Notes under the pieces: generated by a model
Told to the model about the DNA's origin: nothing
What the model saw: the letters and a program-made list of their open reading frames with translations, nothing else
Databases searched by the model: none
Position numbers and translations under genes: made by a program
Source: Physcomitrium patens
Taxonomy: Eukaryota > Streptophyta > Bryopsida > Funariales > Funariaceae
Assembly (NCBI RefSeq): GCF_000002425.4
Contig: NC_037273.1
Location: forward strand, 4,462,521 to 4,526,520
Direction of reading: 5' to 3'
DNA: 64,000 bases
Shown here: positions 22,601-34,700 of the stretch, one piece after another
Layout of the letters: every line of letters begins with the position of its first letter
Position numbering within the stretch: the stretch's first letter is position 1

Positions 22601-23210
22601 CACGTCTTCAAAATCCTTATATTACTCTGATATATTTACTGTTGAAATCTTCTCTCCACTAGTTAGAGTCGCATAAATGACAAACGGTGTGTCTTCTTTG
22701 GACGATGTTACAAATGCTCTTGCTCCAATAAATAAGGGTTTTTTTATTCGAGATCTTCTAATAGGCTTACTTTCAGAATATTCTATAGGAAATGTCATCC
22801 TTTATAACATCCAATCTTTGAATGGGTTATATATTTCTAACTAAGAAAAACTAAGAATAACAGGGTTTGACGAGGTTCTAATAATATTAAAAATAATATA
22901 ACTACTATGGTCTTTAAACGTCACCTCTATAGGTTCTCATTCATGGGTGATACTATCAGACAATGAAGGTCGTCCATCTATTACTTCTACGTGAATAGGT
23001 TTAGATTTTCGTACTAAAAGAATTTCATGACGCTTAGCAAATTCTTTATCTAAAAAGCAAGTAGATGCTCTTGAATCTAATAACGCTAAGGTTTTTTTTA
23101 TTTCTGAGGGCCAAAAGATAGAAGAATGATAAAGTAATGGACAGGCTGAGTGGAAAGAGAAGAACTTGATTGTTGTTGTGGTATTGAATTATCCAGCCGC
23201 ACGGTCCCTA
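19650..23210 (-). pseudogene. pol of element H, with a mutated RT active site
   Basis: Order on the minus strand: protease (about 22990-23110, LLDSRASTCFLDKEF), RT (21725-22603), RNase H, integrase (20400-21213) and chromodomain (about 19770-19930, YEVEKVLDL and LEYLVHWSGYDIS). The RT catalytic box is Y-L-G-D at 22055-22066 instead of Y-L-D-D; the lost aspartate coordinates the metal ions, so this enzyme would be inactive even without the stops. Numerous stops occur at former Trp and Arg codons. Confidence 0.82.
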
Positions 23211-23215
23211 TTATG

Positions 23216-24209
23216 ATTGGGCATCTTTGTTTTCCTGAATAAACGTGCCTTTGGTCTTGACAATATGTCGATTTTGCTTCTTAGGACAGTTTTCAGCTTT
23301 ATGGCCTTATTCACTACAATACAAGCATAGTCTTTTCTCCATATGCCACTTTTTTACTTCTAGAGTTAGGGATTTGACACGTACCACATCAATTTGCATG
23401 TCTTCCATCTCTGAATGTGAATTCACAGTGCTTGCTGACATAGTTAGAGCATGGTGAGCCGTATGTTGTCTTAAATGTTGGTCTTGGTGATGTTGGAATA
23501 GACTGTTATTGTACTTCATAGCTTGGCTAATGGCTTTGTTGAGCATTTACGGATCGAAAAGAGATAATAACAAATCCTTCACGCCGTCGTTAAAGCTCCA
23601 ATAAAATTGACTCATCAATGTTTCCTTGTCCAAATTGATGTCGCATGCCAATTATCTGAAATCTGATACGTAGACTGTCGCAAAGCGTGCTCCTTGTCGT
23701 AGGGATCGGATCTTTGTTGTAGCCCATTGTGCCTTGTCATGTTTGTCAAATGCTTCTGCAAATGCCACCAAAAAAGTTTTGAAGTTGTTCAAAATTGACG
23801 ATGTTTTCTCAAACAAATGAGCAAACTATAATAAAGCTTGTCCCGTGAGCAAAGTTCCAACCAGTCTAATATATGACTCCTACGTTAGATAGCGTTTGGG
23901 CTGTAAAGCTATTATCAATCTAATTTGATTAACAAAACTTCAAAACTTAGAACGCGTACCATCAAACTTATTTGGAAGGCTAATTCGGGGTTCCTTTCAT
24001 TGTAAGACCAACGGTCCTTATTGAACTAGAGGCAAGGCTGCTTTTTTTGGTGCTGAAGCTTGAGGCTAATGAATCCTTGATTGTGCCATCCCGGATGTTC
24101 CATCATTATGAAGTCTTGTAATGATTCTTTCAATCTCTACAGTTCTTTGTGATAACATAGCAAGAGCATTCATAATGGCGTCCAATTTGGACTTCAAACT
24201 TTCAGTCAT
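23216..24209 (-). pseudogene. gag of element H
   Basis: ATG at 24209 starts MTESLKSKLDAIMNALAMLS, a helical start. The capsid region ends with KYNNSLFQHHQDQHL, followed by the conserved MQIDVVRVKSLT stretch and a zinc knuckle C-L-Y-C-S-E-x-G-H-K-A-E-N-C with a stop in place of one residue (about 23295-23336). Several further stops break the frame. Confidence 0.75.
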
Positions 24210-24473
24210 ACTAATATCTTGACCTTCGGTCATTCTAAGAGAAGGAAAGAAATGACTCTACAAGAAGACAGTATTGGTTTAGAAGAGGGTACTGTGCAAC
24301 CTCTAAAATACCTTAAAACCTTCAAGAAGAGGGACAATCCATTCTCTCCAAGAAAGTTAAGACTCCAATATTATAATAGAAGAAATATTAGTTTAGAAGA
24401 GGGTAATCTGCAACCTCTAAAATGCCAATACCTTCAAGCACAGGCATAATCCACACTCTAACAAGAAAGAATT

Positions 24474-24484
24474 AGCTCTGATAT
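24474..24484 (-). other. Displaced initiator-tRNA-like primer site, element H
   Basis: Minus-strand ATATCAGAGCT, 26 nt inside the 5' LTR, the same motif and almost the same offset as in elements L and G. Confidence 0.45.
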
Positions 24485-24510
24485 GAAAGATGAATGTACT
24501 TTCGACAAAC

Positions 24511-24839
24511 TATTACAAATTTAGAATACTAATTGGAAATCTAAACAAGAAGCTCAAGAAGAATCGAGAAGAAGTAGATTAATCAGATGAGTACAAAAAC
24601 AACACTAGAGAGGTGAGCTAGAGCCCCAAGAGGTGTATTGTCAAGAATGAGGATCCCCTCAAACTCGACTCTTATATATACTACAAGCTAAGAAGCTTCT
24701 CAAGTAGCTTCTACAAACTAGGAAGCATATCAAGCAGCTTTTATGAGCTTGAAAACTTCTCAAGTAGCTTCTACAAACTACAAAGCTTTTCTAGAACCTT
24801 CTAGAATCTTCTACAACTTCTTAGTATATGTCCTGGACA
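24511..24839 (-). repeat. 5' LTR of element H, with a heat-shock-element run
   Basis: 329 bp aligned with 18883-19214. At 24789-24811 it has five contiguous alternating units, TTCtaGAAccTTCtaGAAtcTTC, a near-ideal heat-shock element located in U3 of the promoter LTR. The TATA box is on the minus strand at about 24672-24683. The adjacent inverted repeat (24642-24667) is weakened by three mismatches. Confidence 0.85.
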
Positions 24840-24844
24840 TCTAT

Positions 24845-25392
24845 GTAGTAAAGAGGTGGTACCATGCATCTTATAAGGCCATTATAAGCTGTTGTATAAA
24901 TTCCTCCTTTGCCGGGTTGATGGTGTCGATGGAACAATGAAGAATTATTGGCGTAATCAAATGCTCACTATTATTTAAGAAAAATGATGAATCACTGGTA
25001 CTTGCTTGAATATTATTATTTTAAGCAAACTTCAAAGGCATCAAGTATTCATCTCAATCATTATGATAAATCCCTACAAATGCCTACAACATATCTTCCA
25101 AGGTTTGATTTGCTCGCTTTGATTGTCCATCTGTTTGGAGATAGAAGGCTATAAATATGACAAGATATGTACCTAGTAGCTTGAATAAAGCTTGCCAAAA
25201 ACTTCTTATGAAGTATGGATCTTAATCTAAAATAGTTATATGAAGTAATCCATGGTGACAAAAGATGGTATCAAAGAAGACTCGTGCAAGTATTGGGACA
25301 TCAATACCCAAGCATACCGTAGCCAAGTAGAGTTATTTGAAGAATCGATCGACAAAGATGACAACTGCAGTATGATTATGAGACATCTACAG
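24845..25392 (-). pseudogene. Integrase remnant of element B
   Basis: Minus-strand segments resembling an integrase core: V-I-F-V-D-R-F (about 25340), and a stretch at 25061-25261 containing Q-T-D-G-Q and N-Q-T-L-E, followed by a W-x-x-x-L region. The N-terminal zinc finger is missing, apparently lost together with insertion of LTR E1. Frameshifts and stops are frequent. Confidence 0.6.
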
Positions 25393-26545
25393 TGTCATAT
25401 TATAATTGCTTATAATATGTAAAAATTAGTTAGAACATATAATATATTCATAAGTCTTAGAATGATTAATAGATTAATTTAAAGAGAGTGGATTTAAAAA
25501 ACTTTATTTTGAGTTTTATCTATTTTGATTATAGCATTTAATAATATTATAAGACCTAAATTTTTAGTATGAAGCCTTGAAAGGAGATTAGAGCCTAAAG
25601 ATGAAAATCTTAACTAATAGGAGGCTTATTGGGAGGGATGAAATGAAGGCATGGTCGGATGAAGGCAAGGAATGAGGATCTTCATTCCTATTTGTCAAAG
25701 GCCATACCCAATGGGCTTCAAGGAGGCTGCCCAAGGCCTTATTAGAGATTAGGATTTTTCTTTTGAGGTTATTTGAGTTGTAGAGGCTAAAGTCAGCAAG
25801 TTTAGGTTTTTTGATATGGATTGGGTGCAAATTTTGTATGATTTGGAGTTTTTATGAAGGAGTTATTGGTACTCAAAATTAAGGTGTCAATTTCGTGCCT
25901 AATGTCACTCTTTGGGGCATAACATACGTTTATAGAAAGCAAAAAAGAATCGGCGATTAGAATTAGAAAAAATACTTTTTTAACTATACTTTTAATATAT
26001 TATTTGATAAATTTGGAATTCGGATGAAAAAATTATAGAGAGTTGAAGTCAATGCATCTAAATCAAAGGTAGTATGTAAGTGATTATATTTATAGTAATA
26101 GTTGGAGCCATATCTTGAGTTTGAGGACGATTTTTTGGCTCAAATCTTTTAAAGAAGGTAGATTATTGTATTAAAAAGCTATGCATACAAAAAATTTGGT
26201 ATTTGAGTGCTTAATTTGTGAGATATGAAGAAAATTGGACGTAGGTGTATAAAAACTAGGATTTGAAGCTACTATTAGAATTTTGGTGATATCTTAAGAT
26301 TTGCGATGAATTTGTAGTTGCAATTTGTTGTGATAGTTGGTAGAAATATATTACTATATTTTATAAAATTTTAGTGTGTTTGAATAGTCCAATTGAAAGA
26401 TATGAGTTGTTGAAGTTTGGGAATAATATCTCATAAGGACATATAAGGATTTAGTATTTCTTATCCTATTTTGGGTATTTTTGGGAACTTAAGACTTATA
26501 TATTTGGTATAATTACTTTTGAAAGTGATATACATACATATATAT
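25393..26545 (+). repeat. Truncated solo LTR E1
   Basis: About 1.15 kb that aligns with 62504-63650 over most of its length. It starts TGTCATATTATAATTG and loses similarity after the TATA-like stretch near 26498-26508, so about the last 110 bp are missing. It lies between the RNase H and integrase remnants of element B, with no clear target-site duplication, suggesting a deletion on one side. It has no coding content. Confidence 0.65.
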
Positions 26546-27960
26546 ATATCAAGTCTGGTCTCTATAATAAATTATTTGGCACAGTATATTATCGCCCTTG
26601 CTTATACTCAAGCTGGATATCAAATAGCTACAATTTTTCTTCCCAAAAATAATGGCACAATTTCATATTTTCTATATGCAAATCATATAGCAAGGATCAA
26701 TAGCCAATCCGAACAACCATTGGCTTCTCAATTAGATAGTGTTGCCACACCTTTGTGGCATGTCTAATCGCTAATTTTTCTTAATCATGTATAGAGTAAT
26801 TGTACTCTATCTTTTTGAGCTACCATGATTCATATGCCACAAGTTGAACGTCCCTACTAAAATCTTATTGAAAGACCTCTCCAATAGCAAAGTCAAAAGC
26901 ATCAATGTTAAGTGTACAAGGAAGATTAGGATCATACAGTTGCAATATTAGAGCAGTAATGAATGTCTCCTTCAACTTATCAAAGGTATTTTGCTACTCT
27001 AGTTTTCATTCAAATGGGGCAATTTTTTCCAATAGGCTTATTAATGAGGCAGCAATGTGAGAAAATTGCCAAATAAAAGGACGACAATATCCAATAAGGC
27101 TTAAAAATAAGCAAACTGCATAAGCATCTTTGAAGGTTAGCCAATCTTCCACTGCTTTCACCTTATCTTGTTCCATACACATGCCTTTAGAAGACACTAC
27201 ATGCCTCAAAAAGGTGACTTTCGACTTCTAAAATTCACATTTTGATTGCTTGCAATAGAAGCAATTTTCTTATAGCGAGCACAGTACCTCTTATAGGTGT
27301 TGCTCATGCTCTTCACGGTTTTTACTATATATGAGGATATCATCAATAAAGACAACTACATACTTATCCAAAAGGTCTCGAAACAATTTGTTCATGTGAT
27401 TTTTGAAAGATGTTGGAGCATTGGTGAAGCCAAATAGTAAAATCAACCATTCAAAATGTCCATAGCATGTACAAAATGTCATCTTTTTCACATCCTCTCT
27501 TGCAATAGGTATTTGCCAATAACCACTCCAAAGATCCAATTTATTAAAGATGGTCACACCTCAAAGTTGGTCAAAAAGATCATCCACACGTAAAAGTGGA
27601 TATGTATTTTTAACAGTCTGTTTATTGAAACCTTGATAGTTGATGCAAAAACAAAGTCCACCATCTTTCTTAGATACAAAGAGTACAAGTGCTTCCTATG
27701 GTGATGTGCTTTTTCAAATGAATTCTTTTTCTAAGAGTTCATCCAATATCTTTTGCAGCTCTTCAAGTTATTATAGTGCTAGGCAATAAATTGGTTGACT
27801 TGTTAGTTTGGCTCCAAACAATAGTTCTATTTAAAAAAAGGTACCTTGATCAGGAAGTACGCCACTAGATAGGTTGGTTGGGAAGACATCTTGATATTCC
27901 CATATAAATTGTTCTGCCTATTCTATTCCTTCAATTATCTTTTCCACCAATGATATAAGA
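26546..27960 (-). pseudogene. RT and RNase H remnant of element B
   Basis: The minus-strand frame at 27291-27557 contains KLDLWSGYWQIPI, LFGFTNAPTSF and the catalytic box F-I-D-D in VVVFIDDILIYSKN, all typical of gypsy RT. 27006-27209 holds the connection region (HVVSSKGMCMEQDKVKAVED and FLSLIGYCRPFI). RNase H motifs extend to about 26560 and end near the A-L-S-R-R/P-D-L tail. The sequence differs clearly from the chromovirus RTs 1, G and H. Confidence 0.72.
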
Positions 27961-28399
27961 TTTAGAACTACCATATATGCTGGTTGATCATGCTATAGTT
28001 GTTTTTTCATAAGCATTGTCTCTACTAGTAAGTCTTTGGTTGTAGATTGTCTTTCGTCTTCACCCGATGTAGAGGTACAAAGAGTCACCTTGCATGCTCC
28101 ATCTTGAAAAGACATTACTATTGCTACTCAATCAACTTGCTTATTTTTCATTTTTAGCTATAGCAAACCAAGGATAATATTATACCTTAGCTTTGTCACC
28201 TTAAATTTTTTTCTTAAGATGTAGGTGTTCGTAAATCTCAAGGTTTTTTCTTCACAGGTCTCATTCAATATGTTCTCTTGGTCATCTACAAGGTATATAC
28301 TTCCTTTCTTAATTTCTCTAGATTTAATTCTAAGTCAATTGTTGATTTCAGTTAAAAAGTAATATTTTATAGAGTAGCAATCTACAAGCACTCAAGATG

Positions 28400-29400
28400 G
28401 TTGTCCTCTTATTAGTCCCGTTAGGTACATCAATTGTCTCTCTCTTTTTTTTTAGTTTTTTGAGGCTATGCCATTTGTCTTTGAGAGACAATGGCTACCA
28501 CTAGTATTGGCTCCCAACGCCTTTACTAGACAGCCCCATTTTCTTGCTTTGACTCATTATTGACTTGGTGAGTTTTGAGACTATGAACTTGCCTTGTCTT
28601 ATTGATACTTATACTTTGATATTTTTGACAACCTCCAATCTGATGGTCTAGCTCTCCACAATAGAAACACACTCTTTTTTGCATCAATATTTGTCGTCTT
28701 TGTGGTGTGAATGATCTTTATAAGGCATCAATCTCCATTAGCATTGGTTGTTGTATCCTAATATTATATAGGAGCATTGAACTTCGTACTATAGGTCATG
28801 CTCCACGATTTTGAAAATCTATAGCATCAACTCTCTCTGCAATCCAAATTGTCTTTTTGAATGTTTGTGGATCTCTTAGCTCCACCTGTTGTTACATTCC
28901 AAGTTTCAAACTTCATAGAAATTGATCCATCATCTTTGTCTTTGAAATATTGTCAATTTGAAGACATAGGGACTTGAATCGGGAGACAAAATCTTACACC
29001 GACCTAACTTGTGTAAGATTTGTCAGTTGATTGCATGCTATCTTCTTCGCATTGATGGATCGAAATTGATTCCTAAACTCAGTCTCAAATTCCTCCTAGT
29101 CACAAAATCCACCTTGAGCTCCATAACTTTGAATTCAATGCCTCTACTAAATGGCTGTCCCATCTCTTATATAATTGGCTGCATATATGATTCCTTCATT
29201 GGTATCTATCCCAGATAGTTGGAGGTATTGTTGCATGTTGAAGAGCCATTGACATACATCTTCTTGTCTTGAAGTTTTAGAGTATGTACTAAGCTTATTC
29301 AATTTCAACCTAGCAGATGTCAATTCTCTTGTCCTGAAGGCTTCTATTTGCCATTGCAAGGTAGCTATCTAGCATAAAAGGTATTGTATTTGAACCTCCA
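28400..29400 (-). pseudogene. gag remnant of element B
   Basis: Minus-strand ORF at 29147-29359 (QWQIEAFRTRELTSARLKLN, then CQWLFNMQQYLQLSG) matches the gag start of the plus-strand element at 51775-51990. A zinc-knuckle-like stretch is visible near 28630-28680. Multiple stops separate the pieces. Confidence 0.65.
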
Positions 29401-29614
29401 TCTAAGATTGCTCTGTCATATCTTCTATAAGGTAATTTCTGTGCTAGACTCTACTTTCATAATTTCTTCTTATCTCATGATTAACTTTTTAAGAGTAGCT
29501 TGTGATAGCCTCAATAAAATACCCTGGATGACAACAACAACTAATCTTGGACTAAATGATGACTACTGTACCAAAAGTAAACAATTTAACACTCATCTTA
29601 ATATAAATAAAACA

Positions 29615-30174
29615 ACACTAGACTATTTTAGAAACTCAAGATCCTTTTAATCTACAACAACATAAGGCCTTATCATAAAATAGGACAAAATAAATCAGAA
29701 CAAAATTGAATGAAACTAAACAAAATAGGACATAAAAGACAAAATTGAGCAAAAAGAAATAGAACAAAACAAAATAGAATAGAACAGATCTGAACAAAAA
29801 GATGCAAAATCAAACTTTACTAAGACAAAAGGTCCAAAACCATACTAAAGCACATGCCCGAAAAGGCCTTGGCTAATCCTATTTGTACCTTGTCCTACCA
29901 CCTTAGACCTTCTAGAATGTTCCTAGGTAATGGGCCCCATCTAGACAATCACCTTAAATTCTTTTTCTAGAAGTTTTTAAGATAGGCCCCACCTAAATAA
30001 CTGCCCAAGCTTTTTCTAGAAGATTCTATGATAGGCCCTACTTAAGTAATTGCCTTAAATCTTCTTTAGAATGTTCCATGGTAGATCATACTTAGTCCAT
30101 TAACCTAACTTCAATTCTAGAAACTTCTATGGTTCTAATTATCTATATAACTATCTTATCTATATCTTCTTATA
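29615..30174 (-). repeat. 5'-side LTR of element B
   Basis: 560 bp, aligned with 17855-18356 but longer by a tandem duplication of about 58 bp near 29955-30060. It contains two runs of three contiguous heat-shock units: TTCtaGAAtgTTC at 29910-29922 and TTCtaGAAgaTTC at 30014-30026. A TATA-like sequence lies upstream of the gag side. Confidence 0.7.
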
Positions 30175-30350
30175 ATCAATCTTCCTCCACTAATGCAGAA
30201 TGTCTTCATTTTGCTCTCAATAGTATCTCCAAATTGTCTCTTGGCAATGGGTGAGGTTTTGTGCAGGTTCCTACATTGCATTGTGAATGGAATAACCTTT
30301 CTAAAGAACTTTGTATTGAAGTTGTCGTCCACTGCCAAGACGAAGGCTAT
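30175..30350 (-). repeat. Second copy of the element B 3' internal end
   Basis: This 176-bp segment matches the region inside the left LTR (18357-18535), including the residues R-Q-F-G-D-T-I-E-S-K on the minus strand. It lies outside the right LTR, so at least part of a second B unit is joined in tandem through a shared LTR. Similarity ends at about 30350. Confidence 0.6.
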
Positions 30351-31722
30351 TATTATTAAAATAAAATATATAAAATTAATATTTTCATATTTAGAGATAT
30401 AGAAATAATTATTTTTAACTAATTTTTCAGATAGAAAAAAGTAGAACAAGAGTGAAATAAAAACAAAAATATCTATATATAGAATTATTGATATAAGAAT
30501 TGTTTTCGAAGAAACCACAATTTTATTTTATTCTTGATAATCTAAATTGAAAAAGTCCAATCAAATCATCTTGCCATCAAGCTAGATAATATACTAGGTC
30601 TATCTAAGACATGTCCAAAGGATTAGTGGACAATTGACTAAATACTTTAAGTTGGCTAGCATGAGAGATTATAGTCTAATATTCTTTTAGATATTTTAAT
30701 TATTTTTTAAGCTGAAGGCTCTTCCTAGATCAAGAATATATCCGAAGTCTAATTTCAAATGAAGAAGTATTATAACAAAGTTGCAACTCATAATAGCAAT
30801 ATCAATTGACTTAACAAAAAATATCGAATGCCTCAATGTAGTGGAAATATCTTATTAAGAATTACATCCGCAAAAAAAATTAAAGTGAAAAATATTTAAA
30901 AGTTGTTATTGAAATGCCCACATTAGTACCAAAATAAATGACTCCCAAGATTACACCCACCTTGCTTGTATCCAATGTTATTCATAGCAATGTATTTTTT
31001 TTTATCCAACTAGTCAATGTATTTGATACATAATTGGTTATTAAAGTAGACTCCAATACTATGATAACTATATTGAATATCAAAAATTATGATTGGTCCA
31101 TCTAGACAATAATTTGATGCTCAAAGAAATTCTAGTGTACACTAATATGGTCAAATACAGAAACTTATGATAATAATGCAAAAAAAAACTAAAAATCTAA
31201 AACATTCACCATTTCGTTTTAGAATATTTAAGTATATATATATATATATATATATATATTCCAGCATTATGATTTTATTTCTATTTTAAGTTAGTCCTAG
31301 CAATGGATTTAAGCATATCTTAGTTTTGTAGATTGGAGTAAAATTAGAAATCGAGAGTGAAGTTTGGTCTGAAACCCAGATGCATTTTCATGTAGCTGCG
31401 TTCACACCGACGTCAGATAATATCTGGTTCTTCCGCCGAACACACTTCGACTCCTGGAAAGCTTTGCGGTGATCTGCTAGGCAATGCATTCGAAGAGGAT
31501 GATCGTGCCAAAATCAATTTCTATCATGCTTCACGAAGTCTGAAACGCAGGCTTTGCACGCTGCAATCCTTTCCCTTCACGCGGGCTTCGAAAGTCATTT
31601 TATTGCGGGTATAGGAAAGAGTTTCCTGCATTTCTCGGTTGATTGAGGCGTGTAGCACAATATTTCGTTTGAGAAGCATATCACAACTCTTGGTGCTTTT
31701 CGCTGTTGAATTTGATGACGCA
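30351..31722. other. Upstream region of the release-factor gene
   Basis: 30351-31260 is AT-rich without recognisable coding sequence and includes a perfect (TA)n tract at about 31228-31258. From about 31370 the GC content rises towards the gene start, as expected for a promoter and 5' leader. An ACGT-core motif (GACGTC) lies near 31410. No clear TATA box could be assigned. Confidence 0.4.
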
Positions 31723-34700
31723 ATGAGGCGTCTCAGACTCCCTTTGCTGCATGCGGTGCGCATATTATGCACAAATCGTTTTGTGGGAATTGCTCGTCAG
31801 CGAGCTCGCACCCAGGATGGCGTCTTTGGAGGCAGTTCGAAACATGGGTGGTGGCCTGCCACCGCGAGAAGATTTTCTACTGCCGGTAATTTTCCTTTGG
31901 GTTCCTGGAAGTGTAGTTGGAGTTCGTTTGTTGATGGGTTTATCAAGCAGCAGTAGTTGGCAGCTTCGTTTAGGAGTTGAATTGGTGGAGTAATTTTTAT
32001 TGCTAAATCTTGTGCTGGCTGATGACGCCTTTGATTTCGTTAAGCGAAACGTCCCTTAGAAACTGATCGGTGGGAGGTTTGGCTGTATATTTGTGCTGAT
32101 GAAAATGTATGCTCTCAGATGAGCTATCTAGGGTTTAGGGGTTAAGGATTCCAGGAAATCTGAATTAGGTCGTTGATGGGAAAGGAAATTCTGCAGTCTG
32201 AATTTTTTCTTGCAGTTAAAAATAATCTTTTGATATAAACTTCATTTGGAGGGGTTTAGATACGAGTGTAAGCATCCTTGTGAGAGGTTATGGTTGTGAC
32301 GTTGCCTTTGAAGAATGCATTCAAGCCCGTTGCACGTTGAGGATTGAGCAAGGAACCGAAATGGGTGTTCCTAAATCGTCATAGAGCATGTTTTACACGA
32401 TCTGTGAAACTAGAAAACCCCAGCAATGAAAAACTTTTATGAGCTGAAGATAAGTTGCCTAAAATGTCGTGAGTTTGTGATGCAGAAGGGCAGCTTCCTT
32501 TTTCACCAGATATGTTGTCAATAGTAGAGAGGGGGATGTTAGCGATAGAGCATCGTCATTCCCGACTAAATCAGGCTCTCTCCGAGGTAGGATACCTCTT
32601 TTTGATGCGTGAAAGATATCAATTCTAGGCGTAAGTTTCATACAATTGTTAGGATTGTAACGCCATAACGTTCTTTACTGGAGTTACGAGAGAGAAGTGA
32701 ATTGCAGGAGGAGGTATGTTCAGTACTTTGTGTGATATTGTATCACTAACTAGCAGACCTCAATAAAGTCTGTCTGAATTGTAAAACTCTATGATTGCAA
32801 ACACTACCTAGGTGTTAGCTGTGAGATGAGTATTACGTTCAGAAATACATTTGTTCACCTATCTCTTCGTAATTACAAGCTTACGTGAACTGACTAAAAA
32901 ATGAGTCGTGTAAAGTCAGTCTGCAGCTTGTCCTGATGAAATTATACGGTTGAGCAAAGAGCTTAGCAAGCTGGAGGACTTAATGGCTTGTATTACTTCC
33001 TTAAAAAATACGCGCAAGGTATACTTCATTCTAAACGTCGCTTTCATGGTTAGCTTAAATCAATGCGTGATGTGTGAGGTTTTAAGGATCGTATTTACAT
33101 GAACGTTATTGGACAAAACACATCTAAGGATTACAAGGCTCCCGGACTTAAAATTTGGAGTGTATCTTCACAAGTCATTATTCAGCGACCTCCTGAAGTC
33201 TCATGCAATGTGTTCATTTGGTGATTGAAACTCGCTGATTTGTATTGATTTATTGCAGGAGATAGAAGGGTTGAAAATGCTGATAGAGGAATCAGCGGAA
33301 GACGAGGACATGAAACAAGCAGCAGCAGAAGAGCTGCGCTCTGTATCCAATCTAGAAACTGAGGATCTGCAACGAATGCTATTACTAATGCTCCCAAAAG
33401 ATGAAGCTGATAGTCGTGGTTGTATTCTTGAGGTCAGAGCTGGTACGTAACCTTCTTCTACTTCTTCTTGTGGTGTTTATTGTGTTTTGTTCTAGGTTGT
33501 TGGTGTGTGTGAGAGTGTTGATTGGTTGGTTTGTTTGTTTGATATAAATTTTATTAGTATTAATGTTTTTGGTTTAAGTTTTTGTTTCACGGATTCATAG
33601 CTTTTAGGTCGTTAATAGTACTGAGAACCTTAGAAGCAGCTTATAATTATGCATCAGTCTTACATTTACCTTTACCAGGTACTGGTGGAGATGAGGCGTC
33701 GTTGTTTGCTTCGGACATTTTTAGAATGTATGTTCACGTACCCTCCTCCCCCTATTATGCTCATGCTGCATATTTTTTTTGTTATAAACCAAATCCTCAT
33801 TAACTACCATAGAGCTTTCTGTACTTTACTACGAACTGAAACTTGAATAAAGAAGTGGCTAGTAGATAGGTGGACACCTCTGCTAATTGCTGCTTTGCAG
33901 CTTCTAATCTATAACTTGGATAGTTTTCAATTTGCAGGTACGAGAGATACGCACAGAAAAAGTTGTGGAGTTTTGAGGTTTTAAGCATAACTCAGACTAA
34001 TAGCAAAGGATACAAGGTTCGTTTCTTGTAAATCTTCACCTTCATTATGAGCATATCTGTGGGGAAGGCTTCTTTTTGGAAACTCTGAAGTTCCTAACCA
34101 GTGATCAGGAAATGTATTGAGTTGCGCTCGAATCGATGCAGGAAGCAAGTGCCTCTATTACTGGAGATGGTGTGTATGGAAAACTCAAATTTGAGAGTGG
34201 CGTGCATAGAGTCCAGGTATCCGTGGTTTTGAGAGTTTATCTATTCTTTCTTGAGTCAACCTTTGCAATTGAGATGTGAAAATACTCGTTACTGTGAAGG
34301 GACCATTGATGTCCCTCTGGCTAGCCTACTTAGTGTTCTTCACGTGTCTTAACTTACTGGGAGTTTCTAAGATCTGTTTCTGTTTCCGCCGATGTCTATT
34401 CTGTTTTCTCAACAATTTGGATCGTTGAGCAGACGAATTTTATTGATTAAGAGACGATGTATTTGTTTGAATTGCAGAGGGTTCCAGTGACAGAGAAGAG
34501 TGGGCGGGTGCACACGAGCGCAGCCTCAGTTGCTGTTCTTCCACAAGCAGACGAAGTAAGAATAATAATACGTTCAAGGCTTTAATACAACGTATCCACA
34601 TTGAGGCCACTGAGATGCCAACTTTGAACCTTGCTCGTATCTTGTGCCTATGAGTTGTCTTCACACGTGTGTGTTTGTGTGTGTGACTCGCTTTTTTCAT

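Larger units (their letters stand above)
18883..24839 (-). mobile_element. Complete Ty3/gypsy chromovirus element H, inserted in element B
   Basis: LTRs of 332 and 329 bp flank gag, protease, RT, RNase H, integrase, chromodomain and ORF3 on the minus strand. The target-site duplication TCTAT is perfect (18878-18882 and 24840-24844). The LTRs differ at several positions and the coding region contains many stops, so the element is fixed and inactive. Its proteins and LTRs are closest to element 1 in this window. Confidence 0.9.
17855..30350 (-). mobile_element. Gypsy element B, interrupted by element H and solo LTR E1
   Basis: LTRs at 17855-18356 and 29615-30174 flank a minus-strand gag-pol that is split at 18882/24840 by element H and at 25392/about 26546 by an LTR of another family. 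RT and gag are recognisable. Beyond the right LTR, 30175-30350 repeats the sequence that lies just inside the left LTR, so the array is LTR-internal-LTR-internal, truncated at about 30350. Coding regions are heavily mutated. Confidence 0.75.

Noticed and set aside
25588..25830. Open frames inside E1 (25588-25830) and E2 (62740-62940)
   Set aside because: The two copies of this LTR do not conserve the frame, and the region is non-coding U3 by position.
34217..34477. Release-factor intron 6 as a U12-type intron (donor GTATCCGTGG)
   Set aside because: The donor matches the U12 consensus only partly and no TTCCTTAAC-like branch site lies near the acceptor; it is better read as an ordinary GT-AG intron.
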